A stretch of 46,739 nt of DNA from Gammaproteobacteria bacterium (GTDB lineage Bacteria; Pseudomonadota; Gammaproteobacteria; SURF-13): the NCBI GenBank assembly GCA_003599485.1, contig QZKM01000041.1:1-46739 (forward strand), in the 5' to 3' direction. Under the pieces are notes generated by a model, which was given only the letters and a program-made list of their open reading frames with translations, did not search any database and was not told where the DNA came from. This document shows, piece by piece, positions 1-8,610 of this stretch; the first letter of the stretch is position 1; every line of letters starts with the position of its first letter. The position numbers were made by a program, and so were the translations under genes.

Positions 1-692
1 AGATTCAGCGCGCGGGTTTAAGCGCCGCGCCGCACCTGTCCTGCATCGCCTCCTCACGCGCGGAACTGCGCGAACTGCTGAGCGCCTATAAACGGCACGG
101 CATCCGCCACATCGTGGCGCTGCGCGGCGACCTTCCCGCGGGAGCGGGCAAACCCGGCGAGTTGCCTCACGCGCGCGACCTGGTGGAGTTCATCCGCGCC
201 GAGACCGGCGATTACTTTCACATCGAGGTGGCCGCCTATCCGGAGTTTCACCCGGAAGCGCGCGACGCCGCGCACGATTTACACAACTTCAAACGCAAGG
301 TGGAGACGGGCGCAAACAGCGCCATCACGCAATACTTTTACAACGCCGACGCCTATTACCGCTTTGTGGAGAGTTGTGAGAAAATGGGCGTCACGCTTCC
401 CATCGTGCCGGGCATCATGCCCATCACCCACTACGCACAGCTTGCGCGTTTCTCCGACCGATGCGGCGCGGAAATTCCGCGCTGGCTGCGCAAACGCCTC
501 GAAGCCTTCGGCGATGACGCCGCTTCGCTGCGCGCCTTCGGCCTGGATGTCGTCACTGAACTGTGCCGCGAGCTGCTCGATGCGGGCGCGCCGGGCCTGC
601 ACTTCTACACCATGAACCAGGCCGGGCCCGCCGTGGCGATTTGGAAAAACCTGAATCTTGACGTAAAGCTCACACAAGGAGGCCATAGCTGA
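1..692 (+). CDS. metF: 5,10-methylenetetrahydrofolate reductase, C-terminal part (5' end outside window)
   Basis: MetF is a cytoplasmic FAD enzyme that reduces 5,10-methylene-THF to 5-methyl-THF, the methyl donor for methionine synthesis. The frame is open from base 3 and has no start in the window. The first visible residues (PHLSCIAS, then GIRHIVALRGDLP) match the conserved middle of the family, so roughly the first 60 residues are missing. Further family segments follow: DYFHIEVAAYPEFHPEA, a K-x-E-x-GA stretch before AITQYFYNADAYYRF, PIVPGIMPI, and the C-terminal GLHFYTMNQA. The stop at 690-692 is followed by a non-coding stretch with a short mobile repeat, so this gene ends its transcription unit. 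Similarity is clear over the whole visible length and I see no better alternative. Confidence 0.95.
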   Translation, partial: IQRAGLSAAPHLSCIASSRAELRELLSAYKRHGIRHIVALRGDLPAGAGKPGELPHARDLVEFIRAETGDYFHIEVAAYPEFHPEARDAAHDLHNFKRKVETGANSAITQYFYNADAYYRFVESCEKMGVTLPIVPGIMPITHYAQLARFSDRCGAEIPRWLRKRLEAFGDDAASLRAFGLDVVTELCRELLDAGAPGLHFYTMNQAGPAVAIWKNLNLDVKLTQGGHS

Positions 693-722
693 TATATTCT
701 TCCACTGCTAAGGATATTAAAT

Positions 723-917
723 TAGAACCTATCTCAAAATTAAAGAAGCACTAAATTAACCATTAATCCGTCATTCCGGGCGGAGCGTAGCGGAGACCCG
801 GAATCCAGTGTCTTTATATTCAATGATTTACTGGGTTCCCGCTGGAGCCTGTCCCCGCGCAGGCGGGGACAGGAACGACGCACTTTTAAAGTTCATCTGA
901 TTTTGAGACAGGTTCTA
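723..917. mobile_element. MITE-like element, ~195 bp, with 18-bp terminal inverted repeats
   Basis: Bases 723-740 (TAGAACCTATCTCAAAAT) are the inverted complement of 900-917 with one mismatch. The outer flanks are both AT-rich and contain TTAA, which may be the remains of a target duplication. Inside lie two strong hairpins: ATTCCGGG at 773-780 with CCCGGAAT at 797-804, and CCTGTCCCC at 848-856 with GGGGACAGG at 865-873. There is no coding frame. Short length, terminal inverted repeats and absence of a transposase fit a non-autonomous miniature element. It fills most of the 693-1021 gap between metF and the kinase gene; the rest (918-1021) shows only the ribosome binding site of the kinase. 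Confidence 0.6.
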
Positions 918-1021
918 GTTAAAATTCAAGCGAGTCCGTAGTTTTCATGGCCCCGGCGGCCCGGCGCCGGATGCTCGCATCGGCGCCCCGCCACATGCCA
1001 GACCGAAGGAGGTGAAACAGC

Positions 1022-3286
1022 GTGATACGCAACCTTCCATTCCGTGGACTGCGCGGCCGGTTGCTCCTGCTGGTGCTGTTTGCCGTCGCCCCGGCCTTCG
1101 GGCTCATCGCCTACACCGCGCTGGAACAACGGCAGGCCGCGGCGCAGGCGGCAAAAGACAACGCCCTCGGTCTGGCGCGGCTCGTGGCTGTGGTACAACG
1201 GCGGCTCATCGAGAGCACCCACGAACAGCTCGTAAGTTTGGCGCAACTTCCCATCGTGCGCCGTCCGGCATGGGCGGACCTTTGCGCCGAAACCTTCGCG
1301 CGCCTGCTCAAGCAGCATTCCCACTATCTCAATCTCGGCGTTATTGAACTGAACGGCGAGCTGCGATGCAGCGCCGTGCCGATGAAGGAGCGCGTAAACC
1401 TGGCCGACCGGCCCTATTTCATCCGTGCCCTGGAATCACGCGATTTCGCCATGGGCGACTACCAGATCGGCCGCGTCACCGGCAAGGGCAGCGTCAACTT
1501 CGGCTACCCGGTGCTTGACGAAGCGGGACAACTACAGGCGGTGGTATTCGCGGCGCTGGACCTCGCGGCCTTATTCAGCGACCTGGTCACGAACGTCCCG
1601 CTGCCTGAGGGCGCAACGTTCCTCATGGTGAACGAGGAAGGCGCCATCTTGGCACGCCACCCCGATCCACATCGCTGGGTGGGAAAAAATGTGGCGGAGT
1701 CGGCGCTGGCTCGGGAAATGCGCGCGCAACCAGGCGAAGGCGTGATTGAAGCTCCCGGCATGGACGGCGTGGAACGATTCTATGCCTTCGTACCGCTGTA
1801 TGCCGCGCCCGGGGGCGAGGCCGACGTAGCCATCGGCTTGCCGAAAAGCGCGGTGCTCGGCCCGGCGCACATGGCCTTCATCCGCAACCTGGCGTTGATG
1901 GCGCTGGCCGCGGCGCTGGCGCTGGCCGCCGCCTGGGCGGGTGGCCGCCTCCTCGTCCTGCGCCCGGTCAACGCCCTGATCCAGGCCGCCGGGCACCTCG
2001 GCGGCGGCGACCTGAGCGCGCGCACCGGTGTCAATCACGGCACCGGCGAATTGGGCCGCCTCGCGCAACACTTCGACGACATGGCGGAGTCTCTGCAGGA
2101 GCGCGAACTGGTGCTGCGCCAGGCCATCGCCGAGCGCCGGATCAGCGACGCGCGCTTCGCGGACATTATCAACAACGCCGCTGATGCCGTCATCAGCGTG
2201 GATGAACACCAGCGCATCGTGCTGTTCAATCACGGTGCGGAAAAAATTTTCGGCTACGCTGCTTCAGAGATTCTTGGTCAACCGCTCGACGTGCTGTTGC
2301 CGGCGCGCTTCGGCGCAATGCACCGCCGCCATATCCAGAACTTCGCCGCCGCGCCCGAAACAGCGCGGCATATGGCGCAGCGGGGCGAGATATGGGGGCG
2401 GCGCAAGGACGGCGCGGAGTTTCCGGCCGAGGCGTCCATCTCGAAGCTGGCTCAGGACGGCAGCATGATCTTTACCGCCATTCTGCGCGACATCACCGAT
2501 CGCAAAAAGGCGGAAGACGAAATCCGTACGCTGAACACGCAACTGGAACAACGCGTCATCGAGCGCACCGCCCAACTCGATGCCGCCAACAAGGAACTGG
2601 AGGCGTTCAGCTACTCCGTCTCCCACGACCTGCGCGCGCCGCTGCGCGGCATTGACGGCTTCAGCCAAGCGCTGCTGGAAGACTACGCCGGCAAGCTGGA
2701 CGATCAGGGCCGCGGCTATTTACAGCGCGTGCGCGCCGCCAGCCAGCGCATGGCCGAACTGATTGACGACATGCTCCACCTGTCGCGCGTCACGCGCGCG
2801 CCGATGCGGCGTGAATCCGTTGATCTCAGCGCCCTGGCCGCGTCCATTGCCGAGGAACTGCGCCGGGCGCAGCCGGAACGCACGGTGGAGACCGTCATTC
2901 AGCCTGGCCTCGCCGCCGAAGCCGACGCCAGGCTGTTGCGGGTGCTGCTCACGAACCTGCTCTCCAACGCCTGGAAATTCACCGCCAAACAGGAGCGCGC
3001 CAGGATCGAGTTCGGCGCGACGCGGGAGAATGGCAGGCCGGTCTATTTCGTGCGCGACAATGGCGCCGGTTTCGACATGCAGTACGCGCACAAACTGTTC
3101 GGCGCCTTCCAGCGGCTGCACGCCATGGACGAATTCCCCGGCACCGGCATCGGACTCGCCACCGTGCAACGCATCGCGCACCGCCATGGCGGACAGGTCT
3201 GGGCGGAGGCCGCCGTGAACCACGGCGCCGCCTTCTACTTTACGCTACAAGCCGAAACACCTCAAAACCAAAAAATCGAAATCTGA
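1022..3286 (+). CDS. Membrane-bound PAS sensor histidine kinase
   Basis: A 754-residue sensor kinase. A GTG start at 1022 is chosen because a strong AAGGAGGTGA ribosome binding site lies at 1006-1015. Order of parts: membrane segment about 12-31; a periplasmic sensor of about 250 residues in the size and style of a double-Cache domain; second membrane segment about 290-313; HAMP about 310-362; PAS about 375-495; a coiled linker; HisKA with the phospho-acceptor His535 in [10 protein letters not shown]; and a HATPase with [15 protein letters not shown] and GTGIGLATV. The catalytic end resembles bacteriophytochrome-type kinases that pair with Rcp1-like receivers. Such a receiver lies 15 bases downstream, followed by a receiver-GGDEF-EAL gene, so the three look like one operon. 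The ligand cannot be told from sequence. Confidence 0.9.
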   Translation: MIRNLPFRGLRGRLLLLVLFAVAPAFGLIAYTALEQRQAAAQAAKDNALGLARLVAVVQRRLIESTHEQLVSLAQLPIVRRPAWADLCAETFARLLKQHSHYLNLGVIELNGELRCSAVPMKERVNLADRPYFIRALESRDFAMGDYQIGRVTGKGSVNFGYPVLDEAGQLQAVVFAALDLAALFSDLVTNVPLPEGATFLMVNEEGAILARHPDPHRWVGKNVAESALAREMRAQPGEGVIEAPGMDGVERFYAFVPLYAAPGGEADVAIGLPKSAVLGPAHMAFIRNLALMALAAALALAAAWAGGRLLVLRPVNALIQAAGHLGGGDLSARTGVNHGTGELGRLAQHFDDMAESLQERELVLRQAIAERRISDARFADIINNAADAVISVDEHQRIVLFNHGAEKIFGYAASEILGQPLDVLLPARFGAMHRRHIQNFAAAPETARHMAQRGEIWGRRKDGAEFPAEASISKLAQDGSMIFTAILRDITDRKKAEDEIRTLNTQLEQRVIERTAQLDAANKELEAFSYSVSHDLRAPLRGIDGFSQALLEDYAGKLDDQGRGYLQRVRAASQRMAELIDDMLHLSRVTRAPMRRESVDLSALAASIAEELRRAQPERTVETVIQPGLAAEADARLLRVLLTNLLSNAWKFTAKQERARIEFGATRENGRPVYFVRDNGAGFDMQYAHKLFGAFQRLHAMDEFPGTGIGLATVQRIAHRHGGQVWAEAAVNHGAAFYFTLQAETPQNQKIEI

Positions 3287-3301
3287 AACCGGAGGCCGGA
3301 C

Positions 3302-3751
3302 ATGAACAACAAAACCATTCTGCTGGTGGAGGACAACCCCGACGACGAGGCGCTGACCCTGCGCGCCCTCCAGAAGAACAACATCGTCAACGAGGTGATG
3401 GTCGCGCACGACGGCGCGGAGGCGCTTGATTACCTGTTCTGCAGGGGGACCTACGCCGGGCGCGATCCGTGTCGGGCACCGGCCGTGATTCTGCTTGACC
3501 TCAAGCTGCCGAAGGTGGACGGCCTGGAGGTGCTCAAGCGGTTGCGCGCCGATGAACGCACCCGGTTGCTGCCGGTGGTGATCCTCACCTCCTCGAAGGA
3601 GGAACAGGATTTGGTCAACGGTTACCGCTTCGGCGCCAACAGCTACATCCGCAAGCCGGTGGACTTTAACCAGTTCATGGAAGCCGTCAGACAACTGGGG
3701 CTCTATTGGCTGGTGCTGAACGAACCGCCACCTGCCCAAGGGGCGCACTGA
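3302..3751 (+). CDS. Single-domain response regulator (Rcp1/CheY-like)
   Basis: A stand-alone receiver of 149 residues with no output domain. Receiver signatures are complete: the acidic pocket in LLVEDNPDDEAL, the phospho-acceptor Asp66 in ILLDLKLPKVDG, the switch residues in VILTSSKEEQD and the conserved Lys in YIRKPVDF. The longer loop before Asp66, containing LDYLFCRGTYAGRDP, is characteristic of Rcp1-type receivers that serve phytochrome-like kinases. An ATG with a GGAGG site about 8 bases upstream defines the start. It lies between the kinase (15 bases upstream) and the receiver-GGDEF-EAL gene (15 bases downstream). It is therefore likely a phosphate sink or relay for that kinase, acting through protein contact. 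Confidence 0.92.
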   Translation: MNNKTILLVEDNPDDEALTLRALQKNNIVNEVMVAHDGAEALDYLFCRGTYAGRDPCRAPAVILLDLKLPKVDGLEVLKRLRADERTRLLPVVILTSSKEEQDLVNGYRFGANSYIRKPVDFNQFMEAVRQLGLYWLVLNEPPPAQGAH

Positions 3752-3766
3752 AGGAAAAAACAAGCC

Positions 3767-5464
3767 ATGCTAAAGATACTGCGTGTCCTGATTGTGGAAG
3801 ACTCGGCGGACGACGCCGAGCTCATTCTGCGCGAACTGGGTCACGACGGCTACTCCGCACAGTCCGAGCGCGTGGATAATTCCGAAGCCCTGCACCGCGC
3901 GCTCGATGGCCAGACCTGGGACATCGTGATCTCCGATTACGTGATGCCTCGGTTCAGCGGGCTTGAAGCCCTGTGGATCATACAGGAGAAGAAACTGGAC
4001 ATACCGTTTATCATCGTCACGGGCGCGATCGGCGAAGACATGGCCGTCGCCGCCATCAAGGCGGGGGCGCACGACTACATCATGAAAGATCGCATGGCGC
4101 GGCTCGGACCCGCGGTCGGGCGCGCGCTCGATGAGGCCGAGGTGCGGCGCGCGCGCCACCGCGCGGAGGAGCGCTTGCGTTACCTCGCCTACTTCGACCC
4201 GCTCACCGAACTGCCTAACCTGGCGCATCTCCATGAACGTCTCGCGCAGGCTTATACCGACGCGCAACGCGACCGGCAAGGCTTTGCGCTGCTCATGCTG
4301 AATATCAACCGCTTCCGCGAGGTGAACGAGGCCCTCGGGCACGACAATGGCGACGTGTTCCTGCAGCAGGTGGCGCGGCGGTTACAGTCGCAGTTGCGCC
4401 GTTCCGACATGGCGGCGCGCGTCGGCGCCGACGAATTCGCGCTGCTGCTCTACCCGTGCGGGCGCGAGGATGCACTGGCGCGCGGACAGGCGATTCTCGC
4501 GGCCTTCGAACAGCCGCTCGATGTAGCCGGTCTCCCGATTGAGTTGAACCTGCGTCTCGGCGCTGCCCTCGCGCCCGATCACGGCGCCAGCAGCCGCCAT
4601 CTGCTGCAGCACGCGGACGTGGCGCTGTCGCTCGCGCGGCGTGACGGTGCGCCACTCTCCCTGTACGACCCGCTGCGCGACCCATCGAGCCCGAAACGCC
4701 TGCTGCTCATGGGCGAACTGCGCGCGGCCATCGGCAACCGTCAACTCATGCTGCATTTCCAGCCCAAGGTGAACCTGCGCGACGGCGCGGTATGCGGCGC
4801 GGAGGCGCTGGCGCGCTGGGAGCACCCTGAACTGGGGCGCGTGCCGCCGGATGAATTCATTCCGCTGGCCGAAAAGAGCGGGCTCATTCATCCGCTCACG
4901 CTGAGCGTGCTGGAGACGGCCGTGCAGCAGGCCCGGGCGTGGCGTGAGCGTGGCTGGCACATGCCGGTCGCCGTCAACCTGTCGGTGCGCAACATGCTTG
5001 ACCCGGCGCTGGTGAAGAAGGTCGAGGCGCTGCTCATCGCCCGCGCCATGGAGGCCAACATGCTTGAGATCGAGATCACCGAGAGCGCGCTCATGGAAGA
5101 CCCGGTGCGCGCGCTCGACATCCTCACCGTGCTGAACGCCATGGGCATTCAACTTTCCATTGACGACTTCGGCACCGGCTACTCCTCGCTCGCCTACCTG
5201 AAGAAGCTGCCGGTCACGGCCGTCAAGATAGACAAGTCGTTTGTGCTCGACATGATTTCGAATGCCGACTCGGCGGCGATTGTGCACTCCACGATTGATC
5301 TCGCCCACAGCCTCGGCCTCAAGGTGGTGGCCGAGGGCGTGGAAAACAAGGAAACGCTGGAACGTCTCACCGAATTCGGCTGCGACGAGGCACAGGGTTA
5401 CTTCATCGGCCGCCCGATGCCGGAGGAAGAAATGGCGCGCTGGCTGAAGACGCGCGGTTTTTGA
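3767..5464 (+). CDS. Receiver-GGDEF-EAL protein, probable cyclic-di-GMP phosphodiesterase
   Basis: 565 residues with three domains. A receiver (about 1-125) has the phospho-acceptor Asp57 in VISDYVMP and Lys in IMKDR. A GGDEF domain (about 140-300) reads GADEF at residues 220-224 instead of GG(D/E)EF. An EAL domain (about 310-560) has EAL at 346-348, DDFGTGYSS and the late IDKSFV and AEGVE motifs. The EAL half keeps the metal and catalytic signatures, so c-di-GMP hydrolysis is likely. The GGDEF half has lost the second glycine of its active loop and is more likely regulatory than a cyclase. As the last gene of the kinase cluster it is the apparent output, turning a periplasmic signal into a change in c-di-GMP. 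Confidence 0.92.
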   Translation: MLKILRVLIVEDSADDAELILRELGHDGYSAQSERVDNSEALHRALDGQTWDIVISDYVMPRFSGLEALWIIQEKKLDIPFIIVTGAIGEDMAVAAIKAGAHDYIMKDRMARLGPAVGRALDEAEVRRARHRAEERLRYLAYFDPLTELPNLAHLHERLAQAYTDAQRDRQGFALLMLNINRFREVNEALGHDNGDVFLQQVARRLQSQLRRSDMAARVGADEFALLLYPCGREDALARGQAILAAFEQPLDVAGLPIELNLRLGAALAPDHGASSRHLLQHADVALSLARRDGAPLSLYDPLRDPSSPKRLLLMGELRAAIGNRQLMLHFQPKVNLRDGAVCGAEALARWEHPELGRVPPDEFIPLAEKSGLIHPLTLSVLETAVQQARAWRERGWHMPVAVNLSVRNMLDPALVKKVEALLIARAMEANMLEIEITESALMEDPVRALDILTVLNAMGIQLSIDDFGTGYSSLAYLKKLPVTAVKIDKSFVLDMISNADSAAIVHSTIDLAHSLGLKVVAEGVENKETLERLTEFGCDEAQGYFIGRPMPEEEMARWLKTRGF

Positions 5465-5517
5465 GAGCTGCATGGTTTATGCTGATGCCGCTTGAATAGC
5501 CCTCGCTTATACACGCC

Positions 5518-6867
5518 ATGAAAAACAACGGATGGGCGCGGCGCGACCTCGCCGCGCTGTGGCACCCCTGCACGCAGATGAAGGATCACGAGCAGTTCCC
5601 GCCTATCCCCATCAAGCGTGCGCAGGGCGTATGGCTGGAAGACTATGACGGCAAACGTTATCTCGACGCCATCAGTTCCTGGTGGGTCAACCTGTTCGGC
5701 CACTGCAACCCGCGCATCAACGCCGCGCTGCGCGAGCAACTCGATCGTCTGGAGCACGTGCTGCTCGCCGGGTTCACACACGAGCCCGCCATCCTGCTTG
5801 CCGAACGCCTGATTCAACTCGCCCCCAAGGGACTCGCGCGCTGCTTCTATGCCGACAGCGGCTCGGCCGCGATGGAAATCGCCATGAAGATGAGCTATCA
5901 CTACTGGCGCAATCTGGGGCGGGCAAACAAAACCAGATTCATCACCCTCGCCAACGGCTATCATGGCGAAACACTGGGCGCGCTTTCGGTGGGCAATGTC
6001 GCTCTCTACAAGGAAACCTATGCGCCGCTGTTGATGCCGGCGATCAGCGTAGCCTCACCGGACTGCTTCTATCGCGAGCCCGGTGAAAGTTGCGCGGAAT
6101 ATTCCAGGCGCATGTTTATCCCCATGGAGCAGGCCCTGGAAAAACATGCGGCGGAAACCTGCGCGGTGATTGTGGAGCCCCTGGTGCAGTGCGCGGGTGG
6201 CATGCGCATGTACGACCCGGTTTATCTGGCCCTGCTGCGCGAGGCCTGTGACCGTCACGGCGTGCATCTCATCGCCGATGAGGTCGCCGTGGGTTTCGGC
6301 CGCACGGGAAAGATGTTTGCGTGTGAGCACGCGGCGATTGCGCCGGATTTTCTTTGCCTGGGAAAAGGGCTGACCGGCGGTTATCTGCCGCTCTCCGCCG
6401 TGCTCACCACGGACGAAATTTATCAGGCGTTCTACGGCGGCTACGCCACGCTCAGGGCCTTTCTCCACTCGCACAGCTACACCGGCAATGCGCTCGCCTG
6501 CCGCGCGGCGCTGGCGGCGCTGGATATTTTTGAACAAGACAAGGTGCTGGAAAACAATCAGATGCTGGCGCGGGCGATGCACGACGTCAGCGCGCGGTTT
6601 ACTCACCACCTGCACGTGGCCGAGGTGCGCCAGACCGGCATGATACTCGCCATCGAGATGACAAAAGATAAAGCCAGCCGTACGCCCTACCCGTGGCAGG
6701 AGCGGCGCGGCTTAACCGCCGCCCGTCATGCATTGAGCCAAGGTGTGCTGCTGCGTCCCCTGGGCGACGTGATTTACTTCATGCCGCCGTATGTGATTAC
6801 AGCGGAGGAGATCGCCCACATGGCGGAAACCGCCCGGCAGGGTATTATTCTGGCGACGCGAGATTAG
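5518..6867 (+). CDS. bioA: Adenosylmethionine-8-amino-7-oxononanoate aminotransferase
   Basis: BioA is a PLP enzyme of biotin synthesis that moves the amino group of S-adenosylmethionine to 8-amino-7-oxononanoate, giving 7,8-diaminopelargonate. The 449-residue length is typical. Visible motifs are LWHPCTQM and SSWWVNLFGHCNP at the N-terminus, YADSGSAAMEIAMKMSYHYW, ANGYHGET, IADEVAVGFGRTG, and the PLP lysine Lys283 in LGKGLTGGYLPL. The ATG at 5518 has no clear Shine-Dalgarno sequence but matches the family N-terminus. The gene is alone here, 53 bases after the EAL gene, while bioB-F-H-C-D lies about 29 kb away. A strong bidirectional hairpin terminator follows it. Confidence 0.96.
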   Translation: MKNNGWARRDLAALWHPCTQMKDHEQFPPIPIKRAQGVWLEDYDGKRYLDAISSWWVNLFGHCNPRINAALREQLDRLEHVLLAGFTHEPAILLAERLIQLAPKGLARCFYADSGSAAMEIAMKMSYHYWRNLGRANKTRFITLANGYHGETLGALSVGNVALYKETYAPLLMPAISVASPDCFYREPGESCAEYSRRMFIPMEQALEKHAAETCAVIVEPLVQCAGGMRMYDPVYLALLREACDRHGVHLIADEVAVGFGRTGKMFACEHAAIAPDFLCLGKGLTGGYLPLSAVLTTDEIYQAFYGGYATLRAFLHSHSYTGNALACRAALAALDIFEQDKVLENNQMLARAMHDVSARFTHHLHVAEVRQTGMILAIEMTKDKASRTPYPWQERRGLTAARHALSQGVLLRPLGDVIYFMPPYVITAEEIAHMAETARQGIILATRD

Positions 6868-6924
6868 CGTCTGTCCTCTACGCTTTTTTCTTGTATCTTT
6901 TCCCTTGCATCTGCCGTAGATAAA

Positions 6925-6956
6925 AAAACGGCGCTGTGTCGCCACAGCGCCGTTTT
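6925..6956. terminator. Bidirectional intrinsic terminator between bioA and the cytochrome operon
   Basis: A perfect 14-bp stem (AAAACGGCGCTGTG at 6925-6938 with its complement at 6943-6956) and a 4-base loop. It has A and T runs on either side and lies between two convergent genes. It can end transcripts from both bioA and the cytochrome c gene. Confidence 0.9.
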
Positions 6957-6977
6957 ATTACAACCTTGCAGTACGGA

Positions 6978-7391
6978 TTAGTACTTGCCCGGATCCAGCT
7001 TGTAACCCTTGCGGATGTAGGTCAGGTAGGCAATGATGTCCACCATGTCCTGGCTGTCCGCGGCGAGGGCCTTGCCTTCCAGCGGGTTCTCAATGCACCA
7101 GTTGATCATTTCCCACAGCTGGGACACTTTGCCCAGTTGTTTCTGGAACTTGGGATAGGTCTCCGGGTGAATGTTGGTGCCTTCCGGATGGCACTGGTCG
7201 CAAGCCACGCCGTTGCTGTCCACCTTGACTCCACCGTGGTACAGGGGTTCACCGCGCTTGATGGACGCTTCGAACTCCTTCTCCCACTTGGAGGTATCGG
7301 TTACGGCTTCCGCGTGCGCGGGCAGTGCAGTGGCCAAACCCAGAATAAAGGACGCGCCCAGCGCGGCCAATGTGCTTTTACGTATCGTCAT
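6978..7391 (-). CDS. Periplasmic monohaem cytochrome c, SoxA/TsdA-like
   Basis: 137 residues from the ATG at 7391, which follows AAGGAG at a good distance. An upstream in-frame extension is rejected because it runs into the preceding gene. A Sec signal peptide ends near PAHAEA (about residues 24-29), leaving roughly 110 residues. One haem site, C64-x-x-C67-H68, is visible. Downstream, INWCIENPLEGKAL followed by DSQDMVDIIAYLTYIRKG resembles the C-terminal half of SoxA and TsdA. In those proteins a cysteine is the distal haem ligand, so Cys99 is a candidate for the same role. This is inference from pattern and needs alignment. The gene is second in an operon, 19 bases after a Tat-exported metallophosphoesterase, and probably shares its FNR-type control. 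It could instead be a plain electron carrier with a methionine ligand. Confidence 0.82.
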   Translation of the reverse strand: MTIRKSTLAALGASFILGLATALPAHAEAVTDTSKWEKEFEASIKRGEPLYHGGVKVDSNGVACDQCHPEGTNIHPETYPKFQKQLGKVSQLWEMINWCIENPLEGKALAADSQDMVDIIAYLTYIRKGYKLDPGKY

Positions 7392-7410
7392 GGTTTTGCT
7401 CCTTATTCTC

Positions 7411-8517
7411 TTAATAGTGCATCTGGGCCTTGGTGGCGGGGCCGGCTCCGATTTCCTTGAGCTGACCATCCCAGGTGACTTTACGCTTCGGGTTGTCGCC
7501 CCACTGGATGATCTCCGCATCAAGCTTGCCACCGGTGTTGGTGTTGATCAGCGTCCAACCCGTGGCGTCACGGAAGTTGGCCACGTCGGCACGGTGATAC
7601 GGCAGAATCAGGTTCGGGACATAGTCCGGACCCTTGCCGCAACCCTGGTAACGTCCGCCGAAGCACATGGTGCTGTCAGCAATGGTGCTCGGATGCGGCC
7701 ACGGCCACGCGGTGGAGAAGTTGGAGAAGAAGGCCATGTTGCCCTTCTGGCTGCCGAACGGCTGGTGCACGTGGTTGTACAGCACGGTCACGCGCTTGAA
7801 CGGCGCCAGAATAGCCTGGATTTCTTCCGCGTCCTCGGTCCAGAAGTTCCAGCCGCTGTAGATCTTCTGTATCGGGGAGTGCGAGCACACGATGGTGTGC
7901 TTGTTCTTGTCCATGCCGGCGACGGTCTTCTTCAACCAGGCCAAGCCTTCACGGCCCAGACGGAAGGGGGAGCCGTCAACATAGTTGTCCAGGCGCATCA
8001 TTTCACGCATGCGCTTCTGGGGATCCTTGGCCTGACGCTTTTCCCAGTCCTCGGCGGCGCGGATGGTGGTCAGCATGATGAACTGAACGCCCTTGTGCTC
8101 GAAGGTGTAGTTGTCGGCGGGGATGCCGTAGGCGGCGCGTGAAGACTTGCCCATGTCGAGGAAGTAGTCATGCTCACCGTTAATGGCGCGGACCTTGAGG
8201 CCGGTCTTGGACCACATGTCCATGCCATGATCCAGCTCGGACTTCAGGCCGGCCTGGGCCAGGTCACCACCGAAGTAGCAGAAGTCGGGCTTCGGGTTGG
8301 CGTTCATCACTTCGCTGATCGCCAGCTTGAAACCGTCGTCCCAGCTCTTCACGAATTTGGTGCCAGAGATTTGTTGCAGGTGCTGGTCGGTGATCCAGGC
8401 GAAGGTGAAGCTTTCACCCGCCTGGGCCTCGACCGTGACCATGCTCAAGGGCAGGATGCTGCCAACACCGGCAGCAGCCGCACCCTTGAGGAAATTACGG
8501 CGACTAAGATTCATCAT
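7411..8517 (-). CDS. Tat-exported calcineurin-like metallophosphoesterase
   Basis: 368 residues. The N-terminus is a twin-arginine signal (SRRNFLKG, then a hydrophobic stretch to about residue 33), so the protein is exported folded. The calcineurin-like fold is shown by D44-x-H46, GGD at 83-85, GEHD at 114-117, H213 in CSHSP and NHVH at 248-251. Two signature positions are unusual: the family has GNHD and GHxH, here GEHD and NHVH, so the usual Asn metal ligand is Glu. SoxB is also a Tat-exported member of this fold, but it has a further 5'-nucleotidase C-terminal domain of about 200 residues that is absent here. ATG 8517 or the adjacent ATG 8514 may start translation; AGGAG lies at 8527-8531. 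The downstream partner is a SoxA-like cytochrome. The substrate is unknown. Confidence 0.88.
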   Translation of the reverse strand: MMNLSRRNFLKGAAAAGVGSILPLSMVTVEAQAGESFTFAWITDQHLQQISGTKFVKSWDDGFKLAISEVMNANPKPDFCYFGGDLAQAGLKSELDHGMDMWSKTGLKVRAINGEHDYFLDMGKSSRAAYGIPADNYTFEHKGVQFIMLTTIRAAEDWEKRQAKDPQKRMREMMRLDNYVDGSPFRLGREGLAWLKKTVAGMDKNKHTIVCSHSPIQKIYSGWNFWTEDAEEIQAILAPFKRVTVLYNHVHQPFGSQKGNMAFFSNFSTAWPWPHPSTIADSTMCFGGRYQGCGKGPDYVPNLILPYHRADVANFRDATGWTLINTNTGGKLDAEIIQWGDNPKRKVTWDGQLKEIGAGPATKAQMHY

Positions 8518-8561
8518 TGGTTTGCTCTCCTGTTTTTAACAAGTTGTGAAAGTTTTAATTT

Positions 8562-8575
8562 TTGATGTTAATCAA
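8562..8575 (-). promoter_or_regulatory. Perfect FNR/Anr-type box upstream of the phosphoesterase-cytochrome operon
   Basis: TTGATGTTAATCAA matches the TTGAT-N4-ATCAA consensus of the oxygen-sensing regulator FNR in all ten defined positions. Its centre is about 51 bases before the ATG at 8517. A class II promoter (box at -41.5) would put the start point near 8527, giving a very short leader. Whether it activates or represses is therefore open. Confidence 0.7.
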
Positions 8576-8594
8576 GGAATTAAAGCTTTTTATA

Positions 8595-8610
8595 GGTTTA
8601 TATATAAACC
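8595..8610. promoter_or_regulatory. 16-bp perfect palindrome, candidate second operator
   Basis: GGTTTATATATAAACC is fully self-complementary and lies 34 bases (centre to centre) upstream of the FNR-type box in the same AT-rich intergenic region. No regulator can be assigned from sequence. The remaining stretch up to rimO (8611-8769) shows no gene; it holds a small palindrome AGCGGAGCCGCT near 8705. Confidence 0.4.
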
